In this document: positions 13,811 to 14,597 of the stretch, piece by piece
How the letters are laid out: every line of letters starts with the position of its first letter
How positions within the stretch are numbered: the stretch's first letter is position 1
Translations under genes and position numbers: made by a program
Source: an uncultured bacterium
Lineage (GTDB): Bacteria; Desulfobacterota; Desulfobulbia; Desulfobulbales; Desulfobulbaceae
Length of the DNA stretch: 14,597 nucleotides
Reading direction: 5' to 3'
Assembly (NCBI GenBank): GCA_903896915.1
Contig: CAITZN010000682.1
Coordinates: forward strand, 1-14,597
Notes under the pieces: model-generated
Databases searched by the model: none
The model's input: the letters and a program-made list of their open reading frames with translations, nothing else
Told to the model about the DNA's origin: nothing

Positions 13811-14597
13811 ATGCAAAAACTACTTCGCTTCATCGCACTGGCCATCCTTACCGCTGCCGCAGTCACCATATGGGATGGCTTTTTTATCCTTCCAGAAGGT
13901 CAGCAAGCTGTCATAACCCAGTTTGGTGCCCCGGTAGGCAAATCGCTTACTGAAGCCGGGCTGAAAATAAAGACACCTTTCATCCAGCAGGTGCAGTATT
14001 TTGACAAAAGAATACTCACCTGGAACGGCGACCCTAACCAGATTCCAACCAATGATAAAACTTTCATCTACATGGAGAATACCGCCCGTTGGCGCATTGC
14101 CGACCCCCTTCGTTTCCTTCAGGCTGTCGGTTCTGAAAAAAGAGCTATGACCCTGCTGGACGACATTCTCGACGGTACGGTGCGTGACCTGGTCAACAAA
14201 AACAACCTGATCGAGATCATTCGCAGCTCGGACTGGTCACCCGATTTTATGGCAGCTGTAGTCGAGTCGAGAGACATGGTTGTCCCTCCCAAGGTGGGAA
14301 GAGACAAGATCAGCCAGCTGGTGCTTGACGATGCCGCAAAAATAACCCCGCAATACGGGATTGAGCTGATGGACGTCATGTTCAAACGCGTCAATTATAT
14401 CGAATCGGTCCGTCTGAAGGTCTACGACCGAATGATTTCCGAGCGGAAACGGATTGCGGCGGAAAAACGCTCAACCGGTGAAGGTCGCAAGGCAGAAATA
14501 CTGGGCAGGGTGGACCGCGAACTCCAGGAAATCACCTCGGCAGCCCAAAGGGAGGCCACTGAAATCCGCGGCAAGGCGGATGCTGAAGCTGCCCGCA
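13811..14597 (+). CDS. hflC: HflC, SPFH/band-7 partner of HflK, 3' end missing
   Basis: The frame runs from ATG 13811 to the window end without a stop, giving 262 residues; the C-terminal part lies beyond. The start MQKLLRFIALAILTAAAVTIW is a membrane anchor (about 5-27), followed by the band-7 opening FILPEGQQAVITQFGAPVG (25-43). Later segments are typical of HflC: EAGLKIKTPFIQQVQYFDKR (48-67), YMENTARWRIADPLRF (87-102), the conserved YGIELMDVMFKRVNY (182-196), and the helical ERKRIAAEKRSTGEGRKAEI (211-230). HflC pairs with HflK around FtsH. The ribosome site before ATG 13811 is weak (ACGAG), suggesting coupling to hflK translation. The whole visible part reads cleanly. Confidence 0.93.
   Translation, partial: MQKLLRFIALAILTAAAVTIWDGFFILPEGQQAVITQFGAPVGKSLTEAGLKIKTPFIQQVQYFDKRILTWNGDPNQIPTNDKTFIYMENTARWRIADPLRFLQAVGSEKRAMTLLDDILDGTVRDLVNKNNLIEIIRSSDWSPDFMAAVVESRDMVVPPKVGRDKISQLVLDDAAKITPQYGIELMDVMFKRVNYIESVRLKVYDRMISERKRIAAEKRSTGEGRKAEILGRVDRELQEITSAAQREATEIRGKADAEAAR

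Overview
The window looks like a chromosomal segment of an anaerobic, respiring or syntrophic bacterium, most likely of the Desulfobacterota. This is inferred from gene content, not from a search: a PAS-LuxR regulator, a short-chain beta-oxidation set, and a membrane FeS protein of the EtfAB:menaquinone oxidoreductase type next to etfBA. No mobile element, CRISPR array, tRNA or rRNA is visible.

Region 1 (1-849) is the 3' part of a PAS-LuxR transcription regulator that began before the window. A 465-base non-coding stretch follows (850-1314). It is rich in C-tracts, inverted repeats and T-runs, and holds a plausible promoter.

Region 2 (1315-6406) encodes butyryl-CoA/acetyl-CoA interconversion, in the order crotonase, acetyl-CoA acetyltransferase, 3-hydroxybutyryl-CoA dehydrogenase, hotdog thioesterase and acyl-CoA dehydrogenase. 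The crotonase is split by a one-base frameshift near 1690-1694; both halves are otherwise intact and keep both catalytic glutamates. Two intergenic gaps hold structured DNA: a possible dispersed element at 3466-3600 and a long imperfect inverted repeat at 5074-5123. A strong intrinsic terminator closes the region at 6369-6406.

Region 3 (6458-10294) encodes the electron path for the acyl-CoA dehydrogenase: a five-helix membrane protein with two 4Fe-4S motifs and two CCG domains, then EtfB and EtfA. It ends in a bidirectional terminator. In regions 2 and 3 electrons would flow from acyl-CoA through EtfAB to the membrane quinone pool, and 3-hydroxyacyl-CoA oxidation would yield NADH.

Region 4 (10326-14597) concerns membrane proteins and their quality control: a Tim44-domain protein on the minus strand, a rhomboid-family protease with an extra N-terminal domain, then HflK and HflC. 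HflC is cut by the window end. Near-consensus sigma70-type promoters are visible before the Tim44 gene (minus strand) and before hflK.

I see no clearly new multi-gene system. The points most worth a second look are the crotonase frameshift, the structured intergenic DNA (850-1314, 3466-3600, 5074-5123), the terminator between the dehydrogenase and its electron-acceptor module, and the variant rhomboid.
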